Positions 8,644-15,550 of a stretch of 18,610 nt of DNA are shown here, piece by piece. The notes beneath the pieces are model-generated. The model was given only the letters and a program-made list of their open reading frames with translations, searched no databases and was not told where the DNA came from. The DNA is from Cyanobacteria bacterium HKST-UBA02. Its GTDB lineage: Bacteria > Cyanobacteriota > Vampirovibrionia > Obscuribacterales > Obscuribacteraceae. Made by a program: the position numbers and the translations under genes. Location of the stretch: assembly GCA_020431945.1 (NCBI GenBank), contig JAGQHH010000031.1, positions 1 through 18,610 of the forward strand. Reading direction: 5' to 3'. Position 1 is the stretch's first letter. Every line of letters starts with the position of its first letter.

Positions 8644-9342
8644 GTGTCGACCCTGTACTCTTATCCAGACCATCAAGTACCTCCCCCTCTGGGGCAATTT
8701 GCCGCTGAGTGGCCCGACGTCGACTATAACGAGAACCTCGAAGAAATCTACCTGTACCACGGCACCAACTGTTACCGCCGCTGGGAAATCAACAAGACAG
8801 GCTTCATAGAGCCCGGACGCAATCAATACAGCTTTTTCTGCACCAACCCGGTGGACGCCTACACCTACGCCCGGGCTTCTTCCATGCGCGATATCAACCC
8901 GGACAGCGTCAATTCGCTGGTTCTGGAGCCGGTGGTCCTCAAGGTCCGATTTACCGCCCGCACCTGGCTTCAGGTGGACTTCGTCAAAATCGCCAATCCA
9001 ACAGATGTGCCTTTCACAGACAGCAAACCCACTGCTTACCTGTCGGTAGCGGTCCTGGGTCCGATCGTGAGCAGCAATATCGTCGACGTCCTGCACTGCA
9101 CCCACGGACGCAGACTGGGATGCGCCCTGGAGACCATCCAGACTTTCGCTGACGGCACTTTCCTGGAGAGTATCAGGCATCTTCGGGACAAACTCCAGAA
9201 GAAGCGTCTGGACGGCTGGCTTCTCAAAAAAGTCGGCGGCATGCACCAGAGCATGGCGGTGAAACTTGCTGGCGGCGAGGTTCCGGAGTTGACATCCGAC
9301 GATCATTTGCGAAAATTAAGGCAGAGTCAGTTGAGAGCGTGA
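8644..9342 (+). CDS. Protein with ADP-ribosyltransferase-like N-terminal fold (232 aa)
   Basis: Residues 37-76 contain YLYHGTN, then a short Trp/Ile segment and Gly, then FFCTNPVDAYTYARA. This is the order seen at the start of H-Y-E class ADP-ribosyltransferase folds (His of the YHG strand, then Tyr in the strand/helix before YA). A strand-rich stretch (about 95-150, ending in LSVAVLGPI) matches where the third catalytic residue (Glu) normally sits, but Ser appears to be there, so enzymatic activity is doubtful. The C-terminus is basic and helical. The frame is closed by a stop at 8617-8619, so GTG 8644 is the only usable start. Its own ribosome site is poor (AGAGG abuts the start), while a perfect one lies upstream. 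It is 16 bases from the next gene. The fold call is an eye-level inference; the alternative is simply a conserved protein of unknown function. Confidence 0.75.
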   Translation: MSTLYSYPDHQVPPPLGQFAAEWPDVDYNENLEEIYLYHGTNCYRRWEINKTGFIEPGRNQYSFFCTNPVDAYTYARASSMRDINPDSVNSLVLEPVVLKVRFTARTWLQVDFVKIANPTDVPFTDSKPTAYLSVAVLGPIVSSNIVDVLHCTHGRRLGCALETIQTFADGTFLESIRHLRDKLQKKRLDGWLLKKVGGMHQSMAVKLAGGEVPELTSDDHLRKLRQSQLRA

Positions 9343-9358
9343 CCGCCACGCTGCGGCA

Positions 9359-10174
9359 ATGAAAAAAAGAAAGTACACATCACTCTGGTTGACCCTGGCC
9401 GTTCTGGCTATCTGGGTCTATATCGAGGTTGAGCCTGTTCTTTCGCAAAACGGCGGCCTCAACCAGCAACAGCTGGAGGGTCTTCTCGACAAGATGAGCG
9501 GCACCGGCTGGTTCGGACCCGAACAAGTACAGGGAGGTCCGGGAGGGCAGATACGCCAGGATCAGATGCAGATGCAAATGCCCGCGGCCGGCTATTCTCA
9601 ACCGGGAATTCCGCAGACCAGAGTAGATATGCCCATGACCATGCCCAGCCAGCCCGCCACCTTCGGAGGTCAGATGCCTATGGGACAGATGCCCATGGGA
9701 CAACAGATGCCCATGCAGGCGCCGATGAACATGCCCATGAACATGCCGAACCAGCAGCGGCCGGGACTCTTCGGCAGGATATTCGGGCAACAGGCGCCCC
9801 AGCAGAACCAGCAGCAACAGAATCAAGGTCAGGGCCTGTTCGGCAACCAGTTCGGCAACAGTCAGCCCAACGCCGGTCAACAGGAAGCCGCTCAGAATGC
9901 GCTATCCGCTGTTCAATACGAGCTTTCGGTCGCCTCTTCCAATGCCTCCCAGGCCCAGGCTTACATGAGCGATGCTCTCTCCACTCAGGACCGCAGCGCC
10001 AAGAGCTCGGCAGCCTCGGAAGCCAGATATTATGCCAACGAAGCCCGGGCAGCAGCCTCCCGGGCTCGCTCCAGAGCCTCGGGATATCCCGAGGCGATGT
10101 CCCTGGTGGGAGCAGTCCAGGCTGCTGCGGACCGTGCCCAGTCTGCGGCGGACAGCGCCTCTTCCGGCTGGTGA
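9359..10174 (+). CDS. Exported Met/Gln/Pro-rich protein with alanine-rich helical C-terminus (271 aa)
   Basis: I recognise no known family. A basic N-terminus (MKKRK) and hydrophobic core (LWLTLAVLAIWVYI) give a Sec signal peptide or signal anchor, with possible cleavage after about residue 29 (PVLS). The middle, about residues 60-150, is low complexity and holds some 16 methionines in MxM and MPMG patterns, followed by Gln/Asn-rich runs. The tail (about 170-271) is Ala/Ser/Arg-rich and almost certainly helical (for example SEARYYANEARAAASRARSRA). Methionine-rich clusters of this kind occur in some periplasmic copper-binding proteins, but no partner genes are nearby, so metal binding is only a hypothesis. 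The start has no clear Shine-Dalgarno, and expression may depend on the gene 16 bases upstream. Confidence 0.8.
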   Translation: MKKRKYTSLWLTLAVLAIWVYIEVEPVLSQNGGLNQQQLEGLLDKMSGTGWFGPEQVQGGPGGQIRQDQMQMQMPAAGYSQPGIPQTRVDMPMTMPSQPATFGGQMPMGQMPMGQQMPMQAPMNMPMNMPNQQRPGLFGRIFGQQAPQQNQQQQNQGQGLFGNQFGNSQPNAGQQEAAQNALSAVQYELSVASSNASQAQAYMSDALSTQDRSAKSSAASEARYYANEARAAASRARSRASGYPEAMSLVGAVQAAADRAQSAADSASSGW

Positions 10175-10226
10175 GACAGAGACATCGCCCATGGTGCGCC
10201 GCCCCTGGATTTCTTGAAGGGCACCG

Positions 10227-10247
10227 GAAATGTTCCTGAAATGTTCC
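10227..10247 (+). promoter_or_regulatory. Direct repeat GAAATGTTCC with 11-base period upstream of glgB
   Basis: Two perfect 10-base copies (10227-10236 and 10238-10247) are separated by one base. Half-sites one helical turn apart are the arrangement bound by OmpR/PhoB-type response regulators. The repeat ends 38-40 bases before the predicted -10, a usual activator distance. The identity of the regulator is unknown. Confidence 0.5.
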
Positions 10248-10284
10248 ATTATTCGCCAACGTAGAGGCGATTCAGGACTTCCCT

Positions 10285-10293
10285 TGCTAAAAT
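10285..10293 (+). promoter_or_regulatory. Extended -10 promoter element for glgB
   Basis: TGCTAAAAT matches the extended -10 form TGnTAtAAT (5 of 6 in the hexamer). No canonical -35 lies 16-18 bases upstream (AGGCGA or GGCGAT there), so activation through the direct repeat at 10227-10247 is plausible. Transcription would start near 10300, leaving a leader of about 19 bases. Confidence 0.5.
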
Positions 10294-10318
10294 AAGGCCC
10301 CCTTCGAGGTGGCAGCAA

Positions 10319-12235
10319 TTGATCAAGCAACCGAGCACAGAGTCGTCTTTCATAAGCGACTTCGACCTTCATCTTTTCAACGAAGGCACTTATAACCGCA
10401 TCTACGAACGCCTGGGAGCCCATCTGACCCGGGTAGACGGCAAAGACGGCACCCACTTCGCCGTCTGGGCGCCGAATGCCTCCTCGGTTTCTGTCGTAGG
10501 CGATTTCAACAACTGGGACGGCAGCAAGAACCGCATGGAGCCCGTCAAGCAATCGGGCATCTGGGCATGTTTCATAGCCGGTCTCGGCGAAGGCGAGATC
10601 TACAAATATCTGGTCGAGAACACCAGTGTCGGTTTTCTCGAGCAGAAAACCGACCCGGTGGCATTCTTCAGTGAAGAGCGGCCGAAAACAGCCTCGGTCA
10701 TCTATGACCTGGATAAATACAAATGGGGCGATGCCGATTGGCTCGAAAAGCGCTCGAAGCGAAACGGGCTGGACGCCCCGGTCTCCATGTACGAAGTACA
10801 TCTGGGCTCCTGGATGACCGTTCCGGAAGAAGGCAATCGCTGGCTCACCTACCATGAGCTTGCTCAAAAACTGGTACCGTATGTGAAGCGCATGGGCTAT
10901 ACCCATGTGGAGCTGCTGCCAATCATGGAGCATCCCCTGGACGCATCCTGGGGCTATCAGCCCACCGGCTATTTCGCCGCCACCAGCAGGTTCGGCGATC
11001 CGGAAGGGCTCATGCATCTGATCGACAAATTCCACCAGGCCGATATCGGCGTCATCCTGGACTGGGTTCCGGCGCACTTCCCCCGGGATGGCCACGGTCT
11101 GGGCCGGTTCGACGGCACCCACCTCTACGAGCATGCCGACCCGAGACAGGGACAGCATATCGAGTGGGGCACCTATATCTTCAATTACGGCCGTCATGAA
11201 GTGAAGAACTTCCTGGTCAGCAATGCTCTTTTCTGGATGGACAAATACCACATAGACGGTCTGCGCGTGGACGCCGTCGCATCAATGCTCTATCTAGACT
11301 ACGCCCGCAAGGACGGTGAATGGATCGCCAACGAATACGGCGGCAAAGAGAACATCCCCGCCATCGACTTTCTTCGCCGGCTCAACGAAACCGTCTATAC
11401 CGAATTCCCCAGCGCCATGATGGTGGCGGAAGAATCCACCTCCTGGGGACTGGTGACCAGACCCACTTATGTAGGCGGTCTCGGCTTCGGCTACAAGTGG
11501 GACATGGGATGGATGAACGACACCCTGCGTTATTTCTCCCGAGATTCCATTCACCGCCGGTACCACCACGACAATATCACTTTCCGGGGTCTCTACCAGT
11601 TCACAGAGAATTTCATCCTGCCGCTCTCCCACGACGAGGTGGTGCACGGCAAACGCTCGATGCTCTCGAAAATGCCCGGAGACATGTGGCAGCAGTTCGC
11701 CAACCTGCGACTGCTCTACTCTTATCAATTCACCCTGCCGGGCAAAAAACTGCTATTCATGGGCGGCGAGTTCGGACAGTGGATCGAATGGCGCTCGGAT
11801 CAGAGCCTGGACTGGCACCTGCTGGACTATGACACCCATAGAGGACTACAGACCCTGGTCAGCGATCTCAACCATCTCTACAGCTCCAAGCCCGAGCTGC
11901 ACGCCCTCGACTGCAGCCCCGAAGGCTTCTCCTGGATCGACTGTAACGACCATGAGCAGAGCATTCTCTGCTACATGCGCACGGCGCCGGGCAGCGACCG
12001 ACCGGTGATCGCCTGTCTCAATTTCACGCCTGTGGTCCGACACGACTACCGCGTTGGTGTCCCCAGAGGCGGCTACTGGCAGGAGATCTTCAACAGCGAC
12101 GCAACCGAATACGGTGGCAGCGGCGTAGGCAACTATGGCGGAGTCCACTCCCAGAATCACGCCTGCCACGGACACGGTCAATCTCTGTCCCTCACCCTCC
12201 CGCCCCTGGGAGCAGTGATTCTCCAGCCGACCTGA
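10319..12235 (+). CDS. glgB: 1,4-alpha-glucan branching enzyme (638 aa)
   Basis: GlgB cleaves alpha-1,4 chains and re-attaches them as alpha-1,6 branches during glycogen synthesis in the cytoplasm. A CBM48 domain ([21 protein letters not shown], about residues 41-62) precedes the GH13 barrel. The catalytic residues are visible: nucleophile Asp318 in GLRVDAVAS, the acid/base within AEEST (Glu371/372), and transition-state Asp439 in [12 protein letters not shown]-terminal beta domain ends the protein. At 638 aa it is the short form, lacking the extra N-terminal module of enterobacterial GlgB (about 730 aa). The TTG start is chosen because GAGGTGG sits 7-9 bases upstream. It is a single transcription unit here with no other glycogen gene adjacent. 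It faces the alkyltransferase-like gene, with 17 bases between stops. Confidence 0.97.
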   Translation: MIKQPSTESSFISDFDLHLFNEGTYNRIYERLGAHLTRVDGKDGTHFAVWAPNASSVSVVGDFNNWDGSKNRMEPVKQSGIWACFIAGLGEGEIYKYLVENTSVGFLEQKTDPVAFFSEERPKTASVIYDLDKYKWGDADWLEKRSKRNGLDAPVSMYEVHLGSWMTVPEEGNRWLTYHELAQKLVPYVKRMGYTHVELLPIMEHPLDASWGYQPTGYFAATSRFGDPEGLMHLIDKFHQADIGVILDWVPAHFPRDGHGLGRFDGTHLYEHADPRQGQHIEWGTYIFNYGRHEVKNFLVSNALFWMDKYHIDGLRVDAVASMLYLDYARKDGEWIANEYGGKENIPAIDFLRRLNETVYTEFPSAMMVAEESTSWGLVTRPTYVGGLGFGYKWDMGWMNDTLRYFSRDSIHRRYHHDNITFRGLYQFTENFILPLSHDEVVHGKRSMLSKMPGDMWQQFANLRLLYSYQFTLPGKKLLFMGGEFGQWIEWRSDQSLDWHLLDYDTHRGLQTLVSDLNHLYSSKPELHALDCSPEGFSWIDCNDHEQSILCYMRTAPGSDRPVIACLNFTPVVRHDYRVGVPRGGYWQEIFNSDATEYGGSGVGNYGGVHSQNHACHGHGQSLSLTLPPLGAVILQPT

Positions 12236-12252
12236 TAGGCAATCAACATAGA

Positions 12253-12576
12253 CTAAAAATTGGCAAGACCTTCCATCCAGAGATAACGATCGAGATCGAT
12301 CCGCTCCTCTTCGTCGAAGATTACCCCTTCCGCCTCCAGGAGCCGTCTCTGCAAGCCCGGCTCGATATCGGGGTTCTTATGCGTGCTCATGGTTCCGCGG
12401 GAATTTACTACCCGGTGCCAGGGAATATCTTTCGCCCCGGAGCCTTTCAGGGCCCAGCCCACAGCCTGGGCGCTTATCCGCCTCTCCATGATGTCCGAGA
12501 TGAGACCATAGGTAAGGACCCGGCCCTCCGGGATTTGCCTGACGATCTCATAGACCCTATTGAAAGCTCCGCTCAA
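12253..12576 (-). CDS. Alkyltransferase-like DNA repair protein (Atl family, 107 aa)
   Basis: The protein matches the DNA-binding domain of O6-methylguanine-DNA methyltransferases, but the acceptor-cysteine motif PCHRV is PWHRV (residues 52-56, Trp53). That makes it an alkyltransferase-like protein, which binds and flips O6-alkylguanine without repairing it and directs the lesion to nucleotide excision repair. The helix-turn-helix region (about 20-45) carries AQAVGWAL, where the usual arginine finger of the family (ARAVG or ARQVG) appears replaced by Gln37. The length is normal for the family. The TTG start is preceded by AGGA about 6-8 bases upstream. It is divergent from the Mop gene across a 49-base gap that must hold both promoters, and convergent with glgB. 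Confidence 0.93.
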   Translation of the reverse strand: MSGAFNRVYEIVRQIPEGRVLTYGLISDIMERRISAQAVGWALKGSGAKDIPWHRVVNSRGTMSTHKNPDIEPGLQRRLLEAEGVIFDEEERIDLDRYLWMEGLANF

Positions 12577-12590
12577 AACTATCCTGATCC

Positions 12591-12596
12591 TATAAA
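12591..12596 (+). promoter_or_regulatory. Candidate -10 box (TATAAA) for the Mop-domain gene
   Basis: TATAAA matches 5 of 6 positions and would start transcription near 12603, before the AAAGGAG site. No convincing -35 is found 16-18 bases upstream, so support is weak. Confidence 0.3.
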
Positions 12597-12625
12597 CTGT
12601 GTTTGTTTCAAAAGGAGAAATGAAA

Positions 12626-12835
12626 GTGGCTTACGGCGCAAGAAACAATATTAAAGCCCGGGTAAAATCAGTCAAGAGCGACAACATCATGTCCCTTGTG
12701 AAATTCGAGATCACCGATCCCGGCGAGATGGCATCGGTTTTGACGACCGAATCGGTGGAGGCCCTGAGCCTCAAAGAAGGCGATGTGGTGGAGCTGGTTA
12801 TCAAAGCCATCCACGTTCTTCCGGTCAAACCCTAA
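12626..12835 (+). CDS. Single-domain Mop/TOBE molybdate- (oxyanion-) binding protein (69 aa)
   Basis: This small cytoplasmic protein matches Mop-type molbindins, which form ring oligomers storing molybdate or tungstate. From the GTG at 12626 the sequence reads MAYGARNNIKARV, aligning residue for residue with the start of classic Mop proteins (MSISARNQLKGKV as I recall it). The rest shows the family pattern: a VKFEI strand, LTTESVEAL, LKEGDVVELVIKA and a final VLPV. This start is also best placed relative to AAAGGAG (8 bases from GGAG). The ATG at 12620 is only 2 bases from it, and the frame also opens at GTG 12599. No molybdate transporter or cofactor gene is in the window. Its stop overlaps the stop of the convergent SDR gene by 4 bases. 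Confidence 0.9.
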   Translation: MAYGARNNIKARVKSVKSDNIMSLVKFEITDPGEMASVLTTESVEALSLKEGDVVELVIKAIHVLPVKP

Positions 12836-13578
12836 GATTGACGGGGCTGAATCGTAGACAGCCCCCCGTCCACTCCGAGAACCTGACCGGTCACCCAGGT
12901 AGACTGGGGCAGGAGCAAGAAAACGATGGCATCAGCCACATCCTCTGGCCGGCCCAGCCTGCCAAGGGCGTGCATCGACTCGCAGGCATGCCTGCTCTTC
13001 TCAGAGCTCACCAGGGCCCTTGTCATGGGTGTCTCCACCAGACCGGGAGCGACACAGTTGATCCTTATCCCCCGGCGGGCATAAGAAGCAGCTGCCGACA
13101 TGGTAAGCCCGATAACACCTGCCTTGGCGGCAGCGATGGCTTCATGAGAAGCAAGACCGACCCTCCCGGCCGCCGAGGCCACCAGGACAATCGATCCGCC
13201 GGTTCTCATCATGGCGCAGGTGGCTGCCCGGAGAGTTTTGAAACTGGAAGTGAGATTAGCTTCGATTACCGCTTCCCACTCGCTGTCCTGGGTCATATGA
13301 ACGGGCTTGAGAAGAAGCGAGCCTATACAGTTGGCGACTCCGTCGAGCCTGCCGTGCTCCTCTACGAATCCGGAGACACAGCGATCGATGGCCCCGGCCT
13401 CGCTGAGATCCAGCCGGCATGTCTCCACCTTGAGATCGTTTCCCAGACAGCGCAAATGAGCCTCATCCCGACCGGTGATCATCACCCGGGCGCCTCGCGA
13501 AGAGAGGCTGGCAGCCACAGCCCGGCCGATACCGCCGGTGCCGCCGAAGATGATGTATCCGTGGGAAGAAAGGTCCAT
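12832..13578 (-). CDS. Short-chain dehydrogenase/reductase family protein with altered YxxxK motif (248 aa)
   Basis: This is a classical-length SDR with Rossmann nucleotide-binding motif GGTGGIG (residues 12-18), a likely NADP-type TGRD after strand 2 (residues 35-38), Asn108 in EANLTSSF, Ser135 in VLVASAAG, the PG motif region CVAPGLVETPMT, and the C-terminal VTGQVLGVDGG. The expected catalytic YxxxK reads IAAAK: Ile148 (codon 13135-13137, ATC) replaces Tyr, while Lys152 remains. This would cripple normal hydride/proton chemistry, unless a neighbour such as His145 substitutes. Closest by eye are 3-oxoacyl-ACP reductase-like SDRs. I have an impression that similar HEAIAAAK variants recur elsewhere, which would make it a subfamily, not damage. 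The ATG start has AGGA about 9 bases upstream. It is divergent from the LOV kinase gene. Confidence 0.93.
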   Translation of the reverse strand: MDLSSHGYIIFGGTGGIGRAVAASLSSRGARVMITGRDEAHLRCLGNDLKVETCRLDLSEAGAIDRCVSGFVEEHGRLDGVANCIGSLLLKPVHMTQDSEWEAVIEANLTSSFKTLRAATCAMMRTGGSIVLVASAAGRVGLASHEAIAAAKAGVIGLTMSAAASYARRGIRINCVAPGLVETPMTRALVSSEKSRHACESMHALGRLGRPEDVADAIVFLLLPQSTWVTGQVLGVDGGLSTIQPRQS

Positions 13579-13601
13579 AGAACTAGATCCTAGACAAGTA
13601 T

Positions 13602-13630
13602 GGTGAACTTTCCTGGAACGCCGGTATAAT
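13602..13630 (+). promoter_or_regulatory. Promoter of the LOV kinase gene, predicted leaderless
   Basis: A perfect TATAAT (13625-13630) lies 17 bases after GGTGAA (13602-13607). Counting six bases from the -10 puts the transcription start on 13637, the first base of the GTG start codon. No Shine-Dalgarno exists upstream of that codon, consistent with leaderless translation. Confidence 0.6.
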
Positions 13631-13636
13631 CGTGCC

Positions 13637-14827
13637 GTGGCCGAGAAGAAAAGCCGGAAGAACCGTCAGAAAGATGCCCCGGACAAGGGGCTCGAGACAT
13701 CCTGCGCCACCGTTCTGCCCTCGGTAAAAGATCGCCGGGACAAGCTCAATCTTCTCGAGCGCGCCATTTTTTCTGCTCGAAACGGCATCGTGATCACCGA
13801 TCCCGCCCAGGAAGACAATCCGATCATCTATGTCAATCCGAGCTTTCTCGAGCTGACCGGCTATACGAGCCAGGAAGTGCTCGGACGCAACTGCCGTTTT
13901 CTCCAGGGTGACGACCGCCGACAAGAACCCCTGGAAATACTGCGTACCGCCATCAAAGAAGAGAAGCCCACCACGGTGATTCTCAGAAACTATCGCAAAG
14001 ACGGCGAGCTCTTCTGGAATGAGCTCACAGTCTCGCCGGTGCATGACGAATCCGGGCATCTGACCAATTTCATCGGCATCCAGAACGACATCACCGCCCG
14101 CATCGAAGCAGAAACGAGAATATCGGAATTCTATTCAATGATCTCCCACGAGCTGAGAACGCCCCTTACATCGATAAGAGCGTCTCTTGGTCTGATAGAA
14201 GAAGGCAGCGCCGGTCCGGTGACTAGCGAATCGGCAAAGCTCATCGGCATCGCCTATCGGAACACCGACCGGCTTCTCCGCCTGGTGAGCGACATCCTGG
14301 ATTTCAGAAAGATCGAGTCGGGCACCATAAAACTGGTGAAGACCCGGATCGTTGTAAAAGAGCTTCTCGATCAGGTGGTGAGCGAGCTGCGCAGCACCGC
14401 TACCGAGAAAAGAATCAGGCTTGCCGTCCTCTGCCCGGGCACCGCTCGATTTCATGCCGACCGGGACAGAATCGCCCAGGTCCTCACAAACCTGGCAGCC
14501 AATGCAGTCAAATTCGCCCCGGAAGGAAGCACTGTCACTCTCGAATGTACCGAAAGCAGACAGGGGAAAGATGCAAAGATACGTCTGCAAGTCATTGATG
14601 AAGGACCGGGAATTCCGGTAAGCGATCAGGGCAAGCTCTTTCAAAAATTCAGACAACTGGACGCCTCGGACACCAGAAAAAAGGGCGGCACCGGTCTCGG
14701 TCTTGCCATATCCAAGTCCCTGGTGGAGATGCACGGCGGCGTCATCGGCGTGGAAAGCCGGCTTGGGGAGGGCAGCTGTTTCTGGTTCGAGCTTCCTGCC
14801 GGTCAGGAGCCAGAGCGCAAGCGATAG
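13637..14827 (+). CDS. LOV-domain sensor histidine kinase (396 aa)
   Basis: This is a soluble sensor kinase with no membrane segment. Residues about 35-155 form a PAS domain of the LOV subclass: GRNCRFLQG (83-91) contains the flavin-adduct Cys86, and the other FMN contacts are present (Asn85, Gln90, Asn118 in RNYRKDG, Asn128 in FWN, Gln149 in FIGIQND). LOV domains bind FMN and form a cysteinyl adduct under blue light. A short helical linker leads to the HisKA domain with phospho-acceptor His171 (SHELRTP) and an HATPase domain with N-box Asn285/Asn289, G1 DEGPGI (321-326) and G2 GTGLGL (351-356). The N-terminus is basic and probably disordered. The start is GTG with no Shine-Dalgarno. It faces the response regulator and overlaps it by 25 bases at the 3' end, so the two are likely partners though not co-transcribed. 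Confidence 0.95.
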   Translation: MAEKKSRKNRQKDAPDKGLETSCATVLPSVKDRRDKLNLLERAIFSARNGIVITDPAQEDNPIIYVNPSFLELTGYTSQEVLGRNCRFLQGDDRRQEPLEILRTAIKEEKPTTVILRNYRKDGELFWNELTVSPVHDESGHLTNFIGIQNDITARIEAETRISEFYSMISHELRTPLTSIRASLGLIEEGSAGPVTSESAKLIGIAYRNTDRLLRLVSDILDFRKIESGTIKLVKTRIVVKELLDQVVSELRSTATEKRIRLAVLCPGTARFHADRDRIAQVLTNLAANAVKFAPEGSTVTLECTESRQGKDAKIRLQVIDEGPGIPVSDQGKLFQKFRQLDASDTRKKGGTGLGLAISKSLVEMHGGVIGVESRLGEGSCFWFELPAGQEPERKR

Positions 14828-15480
14828 CCCTTGCCCCGGATCGTCTCGATGAGATCCGGCTCGCCGTCACCGCAGACTGATTTCCGAAGAAGCTTGATAT
14901 GGGTCTTCACCGTATCCGGGGAAGCCGTGCTGTCATCCATCCAGACTCTCTCGAGAAGCGCGTTGGCACTGAAGACCTGATTCGGATGGCGCATGAAGAA
15001 CTCGAGCAGATCATAGACTTTCGGGCGCAGATGAATGCTCTCGCCATTTCTTTCCACCTGGCAGGAAACCGGATCGAGACTGATACTGCCGGCTCTCAAA
15101 ACAGTGCCGGTCATTCCGGACGGTCTTCTCAGAAGCGCCCGGACCCTGGCAGCCAGCTCTTTGACCTCGAAGGGCTTGGTGAGATAGTCGTCGGCACCGG
15201 CATCGAGACCGACCTCTTTGTCGTCCACCGAAGCCTTGGCCGTTAGCATCAAGACCGGCACTTTGCCGCCCATCTGGCGATAATTTCTCAAGACATCGAG
15301 ACCGGAGAGATCCGGCATCATCCAGTCGAGGACGATCAGGTCATACTTGTAAACTCTCAAAAGGCCGAGAGCCTCCTCCCCGCCATTACAGGTCTGAGCC
15401 TGATGCCCGCGGGAGGTCAGAGCCATGGCGATGACATCGAGGAGGTCCTGATCGTCTTCCACTATGAGGATTTTGGCCAT
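14803..15480 (-). CDS. OmpR/PhoB-family response regulator (225 aa)
   Basis: The receiver domain (about 1-118) has acidic residues Asp9/Asp10, phospho-acceptor Asp52 (LDWMMPD), Thr80 and Lys102 (TKPF), all intact. The winged-helix DNA-binding domain (about 125-223) carries the typical RPKVYDLLEFFMRHPNQVFS and TVKTHIKLLRKS recognition helix, ending in IRGKGYRL. It would act as a transcription factor dimerising on direct repeats with about 11-base period. The ATG start has no strong Shine-Dalgarno (TTGCAAGATT upstream). It is convergent with the LOV kinase (25-base overlap) and divergent from the peroxidase gene (70 bases). The likely input is the adjacent kinase, inferred from adjacency only. 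Confidence 0.96.
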   Translation of the reverse strand: MAKILIVEDDQDLLDVIAMALTSRGHQAQTCNGGEEALGLLRVYKYDLIVLDWMMPDLSGLDVLRNYRQMGGKVPVLMLTAKASVDDKEVGLDAGADDYLTKPFEVKELAARVRALLRRPSGMTGTVLRAGSISLDPVSCQVERNGESIHLRPKVYDLLEFFMRHPNQVFSANALLERVWMDDSTASPDTVKTHIKLLRKSVCGDGEPDLIETIRGKGYRLRSGS

Positions 15481-15550
15481 AATCTTGCAATAAAATAAGG
15501 CGGGAAATATTTGCAGGACATTTTATATCATTAGAGGAAAGGAGGCAGGC

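Noticed and set aside
10193..10225. GGTGC...GCACC hairpin as terminator before glgB
   Set aside because: It has a 5-bp stem with a loop over 20 bases and no T-tract; alternative pairings are equally weak.
9902..11251. 449-codon minus-strand open frame across the 3' end of the Met-rich gene and glgB
   Set aside because: It crosses the catalytic region of an unmistakable glgB and has no domain of its own; a shadow frame.
12599..12625. Upstream GTG (12599) or ATG (12620) as start of the Mop gene
   Set aside because: 12599 lies before the AAAGGAG site and 12620 is only two bases after it. The GTG at 12626 has ideal spacing and aligns with the family N-terminus.
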